Below, piece after piece: positions 46,908 through 49,077 of a DNA stretch of 49,077 nucleotides. A program made the translations under genes and the position numbers. The stretch covers positions 1 to 49,077 of IMG/VR virus record IMGVR_UViG_3300025846_000019; one strand, 5' to 3'. Numbering within the stretch: the first letter of the stretch is position 1; each line of letters opens with the position of its first letter. This DNA is from a virus. The notes beneath the pieces were generated by a model that was given only the letters and a program-made list of their open reading frames with translations, ran no database searches and had not been told where the DNA came from.

Positions 46908-47497
46908 GTTTCCTCTTGGACGTTGTCTCCCTCAAGATAGATAGTCTGTCCACAGTCAGGACAGAGGACGTACTTGCGATGATGGGAATCCTCCTGTGTT
47001 TTCGTGACAGGAATAGTGGAGTTCTCCGGCGCCTTGAACTTGTCCTGCTCCTCCTGCGGAATCTTGCCGTATTGTTCCATGCGCTGTGCGGCTTCTGTCG
47101 CCCCGATGACGAGCATCTTCATGTTCTCATTGTCGAAGCCCGGGATGTCGATGGCATTGTCTTCCGCGTAGACCTCTCGGATGAGTGCCTCGATTTCCTC
47201 ATAGTCATCCATGCCGAGGGAGTAGGTCTTGTTATCAGCAAGGACGAGACGCTTCTTCATGGCATCGGACATGCCCGTCATGCGAAGACAGTCCAACTTC
47301 TCATATCCCAGTTCCTTCGCGGCAAGCCACAACCCGTTCCCGACAAGGATGACGTTCTTCTCATCAATCACGACGGGGCGGGTCTGCTTGAACAATTCCA
47401 GACTCTTTTTCAATTCCGCAATCTGGTTCTTCCCGTGCTTTCTGACCTGATGTGGGAACAGGGTCAGTTTGTCAATCAGGATAGATTCAGTTTTCAC
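46904..47497 (-). CDS. ParB-like protein with C-terminal CxxC
   Basis: 197 residues from GTG 47497, overlapping the symporter TGA (GTGA). Residues 1-130 follow the ParB-like nuclease pattern (LFPHQVRK; ILVGNGLWLAAKELGYEKLD; LVLADNKTYSLG). The usual GHGR is GNGLW here, so the conserved Arg is missing. Residues 140-175 are linker and 176-190 hold CPDCGQTIYL, half a zinc ribbon. Proteins of this form often sit beside phage DNA modification genes. Function in this cassette is unknown. Confidence 0.75.
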   Translation of the reverse strand: MKTESILIDKLTLFPHQVRKHGKNQIAELKKSLELFKQTRPVVIDEKNVILVGNGLWLAAKELGYEKLDCLRMTGMSDAMKKRLVLADNKTYSLGMDDYEEIEALIREVYAEDNAIDIPGFDNENMKMLVIGATEAAQRMEQYGKIPQEEQDKFKAPENSTIPVTKTQEDSHHRKYVLCPDCGQTIYLEGDNVQEET

Positions 47498-48909
47498 CTT
47501 GCCCCCTCATATTTCAACCAGAGTCGCCCCCTATAGACCAATGTCCCGAGACTGGCGATGACGACGGGAGAAAGGAAGGCCATAAGACTTCCTGCCAAGC
47601 GCATCGGGTTGTCTTTGGTGATGGTTCCGATGACAAAGAGACCTGTCCCGACCACCATACCTGTTATCATGCCGGCAATGAATCCCCTCTCATCAAACAT
47701 CACGTCCTTCAGGGTAAGAAGGGTCAGGAGGAAGACTGATGCACGGAATGTCCCATAGGTCAAGAACAGATTGGTAATTGTCATGGACGGCAGACTGGCA
47801 ATCCCTACGGCGAGTACGGCAAGGATAATCATTGCCCACCGGGTCATCGGGAGGGTAAACTTGACGGGGAACAGGTCAGAGCAAAGTGAGGCAAACGCGC
47901 ACAGATGCGAGTCGACCGTAGACAGTAGTCCTGACAGCATCATGAAGGCAAAGATATAGAGTGTCCATGGCGGGAACAGAGCACGGATGAACTCGAAGTT
48001 TGCAATACCGGCATTCTTCGCCATGAATCCCGAGCCAGCAGCGACGAATCCTATGATACCCATGCCGATAGGCACGATGGCAAACTGGATTGCAGCCCAT
48101 CGGAATGCCGTGACAATCTTGGACTTCTCCGAGGAGAAAACCCGTTGCCAGAAGGACTGGTCTCCCCACGGCCCTGACATGAGTCCGATAGCGGTGATGA
48201 TACCGAACGTCATCATGACCCCCCGACCTGCAACACTGAAGGGGTTCCCGAACTTCCCACTTATTCCTGCGAGACCGGTAAAGAGTGGAGTGAATCCCTT
48301 GGTTGCCAAGACCATAATGGTAAAGATAATGATGGGAATAAGGATGGTCGCCATCTGGAAGTCATCTGTAATAACTGAGGCACGGATGCCTGAATACACG
48401 GAATAGATGATGGCAATGGAGACCATGACGATGGATAAGACGATGGTCGGGACGTTTGGAGCAAGAAGGTGTAAGACAGTTCCCCCCGCGACTAACTGTA
48501 CTGCGGTGCTTAGGATGGAGAGAAAGGCCAACTCGAAGGTTGAGACGAGTTGAGTTTTCCGTGAGTAACGCTCCTTGAAGAATCCGGCGATGGTAAATCC
48601 CTTCGGGAAGACATCTCGTACCTTACGGGCAATCCTGCCGAAGAATATCAAGGTGACGACATTGGGGATGAAGAACCATAGAAAGCCCGTGATTCCTTTC
48701 TCATAGGCATACTGTGCAGAAACGAACAGGGCTGGTGCCCAAATCCAGGTAGCTGCGATGGAGAGAGACATCTTCCATGGTCCAATATTGCGGTCGGAAA
48801 CAAGGAAGTCTTCTTTGGTCGCAGACTTTCTCGTGAAGATGAGGGTCAGTCCCATGACGATAATGAAGTAGACGGCAAGTAACAGGAACGTACTCACGGT
48901 TCCGCTCAT
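47494..48909 (-). CDS. Sodium:solute symporter (SSS family)
   Basis: 471 residues, full length, with about 12-13 membrane helices. Family signs: YFIIVMGLTLIF in the first helix, DFLVSDRNIGPWKMSLSIAA, GDQSFWQRVF (249-258) and SGLLSTVDSHLCAFASLCSD (326-345), which corresponds to the helix 8 sodium-site segment. The closest known group by eye is the urea/amine-type branch, but the substrate is not determined. It is coupled upstream to the holin-like gene (ATGA) and downstream to a ParB-like gene (GTGA). A sodium symporter this size is very rare in a phage and appears intact. Confidence 0.9.
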   Translation of the reverse strand: MSGTVSTFLLLAVYFIIVMGLTLIFTRKSATKEDFLVSDRNIGPWKMSLSIAATWIWAPALFVSAQYAYEKGITGFLWFFIPNVVTLIFFGRIARKVRDVFPKGFTIAGFFKERYSRKTQLVSTFELAFLSILSTAVQLVAGGTVLHLLAPNVPTIVLSIVMVSIAIIYSVYSGIRASVITDDFQMATILIPIIIFTIMVLATKGFTPLFTGLAGISGKFGNPFSVAGRGVMMTFGIITAIGLMSGPWGDQSFWQRVFSSEKSKIVTAFRWAAIQFAIVPIGMGIIGFVAAGSGFMAKNAGIANFEFIRALFPPWTLYIFAFMMLSGLLSTVDSHLCAFASLCSDLFPVKFTLPMTRWAMIILAVLAVGIASLPSMTITNLFLTYGTFRASVFLLTLLTLKDVMFDERGFIAGMITGMVVGTGLFVIGTITKDNPMRLAGSLMAFLSPVVIASLGTLVYRGRLWLKYEGAR

Positions 48910-49077
48910 ACAGGTTTCTCCTCCTCTGGAGTAGGTTGAACGTCAGGTGTGACGGGCATGACAAGCATGACAGGAGTGATAGGAGTGACGGTTTTCCCGC
49001 CGAGTTTCGCCCACTCATCGCCCCACGTGAGCGTCATTATTGAAACAGCCTGTTCAAGCAGTTGCTGTGTTTGGTCA
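48906..49077 (-). CDS. Holin-like membrane protein, end of the same gene
   Basis: C-terminal part of the gene that begins at 412. The unique codons read TPEEEKPV then TGA at 48908-48906. This TGA overlaps the ATG of the symporter at 48909 (ATGA), so the holin-like protein and the transporter are probably translationally coupled. The overlap across the join is what ties the lysis module to the symporter cassette. Confidence 0.6.
   Translation of the reverse strand, partial: DQTQQLLEQAVSIMTLTWGDEWAKLGGKTVTPITPVMLVMPVTPDVQPTPEEEKPV
48932..49077. repeat. Direct terminal repeat, right copy
   Basis: Second copy of the 146-base overlap (matches 1-146 with one G/A difference). The unique genome length is therefore 48,931 bases. 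Both copies lie inside the holin-like gene. Confidence 0.9.

Noticed and set aside
1-49077. Temperate phage or prophage
   Set aside because: No integrase, excisionase, CI-like repressor or attachment site could be recognised. The two small HTH proteins are not enough to support lysogeny.

Overview
The window is one complete circular genome of a tailed phage of about 48.93 kb. The last 146 bases repeat the first 146 with one difference, and one reading frame runs cleanly across the join. Terminase, a gp6-type portal, a SU10-type capsid, a tail terminator, a tape measure and a frameshifted G/GT chaperone pair indicate a siphovirus with a long non-contractile tail. I saw no integrase, lysogeny repressor, tRNA gene, CRISPR array or partition ATPase, so a virulent life style is likely but not proven. 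The host cannot be named from sequence alone. Strong AGGAGG ribosome sites, sigma70-type promoters and perfect DnaA boxes (TTATCCACA) show only that it is a bacterium with standard machinery.

Layout. Almost all genes lie on the minus strand and are read leftwards from a candidate origin at about 42.85-43.34 kb. That region holds seven perfect DnaA boxes and a set of 16-bp repeats placed next to promoters. Rightwards from it runs a short plus-strand operon of seven small genes (43451-45180) ending at a terminator. Leftwards come small early genes, an ERF annealing protein, a DnaD/O-like replication protein with a structured leader, a DnaB-like helicase, and a dense run of about 35 small genes mostly joined by ATGA or TGATG overlaps. 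This run includes a family of small VGD-type barrel proteins, a membrane-anchored 3D-domain protein, a HELLH metalloprotease and a NinG-like protein. It ends at a terminator at 24.17 kb.

The late operon follows: small and large terminase, portal, a head protein fused to a candidate ADP-ribosyltransferase, scaffold, capsid, connectors, tail tube candidates, chaperones, tape measure, baseplate proteins and two repeat-built fibres. Next come the lysis genes: a coiled-coil membrane protein, an Ala/Lys-rich linker separated by one in-frame amber codon from an amidase, an HTH protein and a holin-like protein.

Across the circular join the same transcription unit continues, with 4-nt overlaps, into a sodium:solute symporter, a ParB-like protein with a C-terminal CxxC, a PAPS-reductase-like protein and a second ParB-like protein (45244-48909). 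This late-expressed cassette is the most unusual part of the genome. PAPS-reductase-like and ParB-like proteins suggest nucleotide or sulfur chemistry, perhaps DNA modification, but why a phage adds a 471-residue secondary transporter is unknown.
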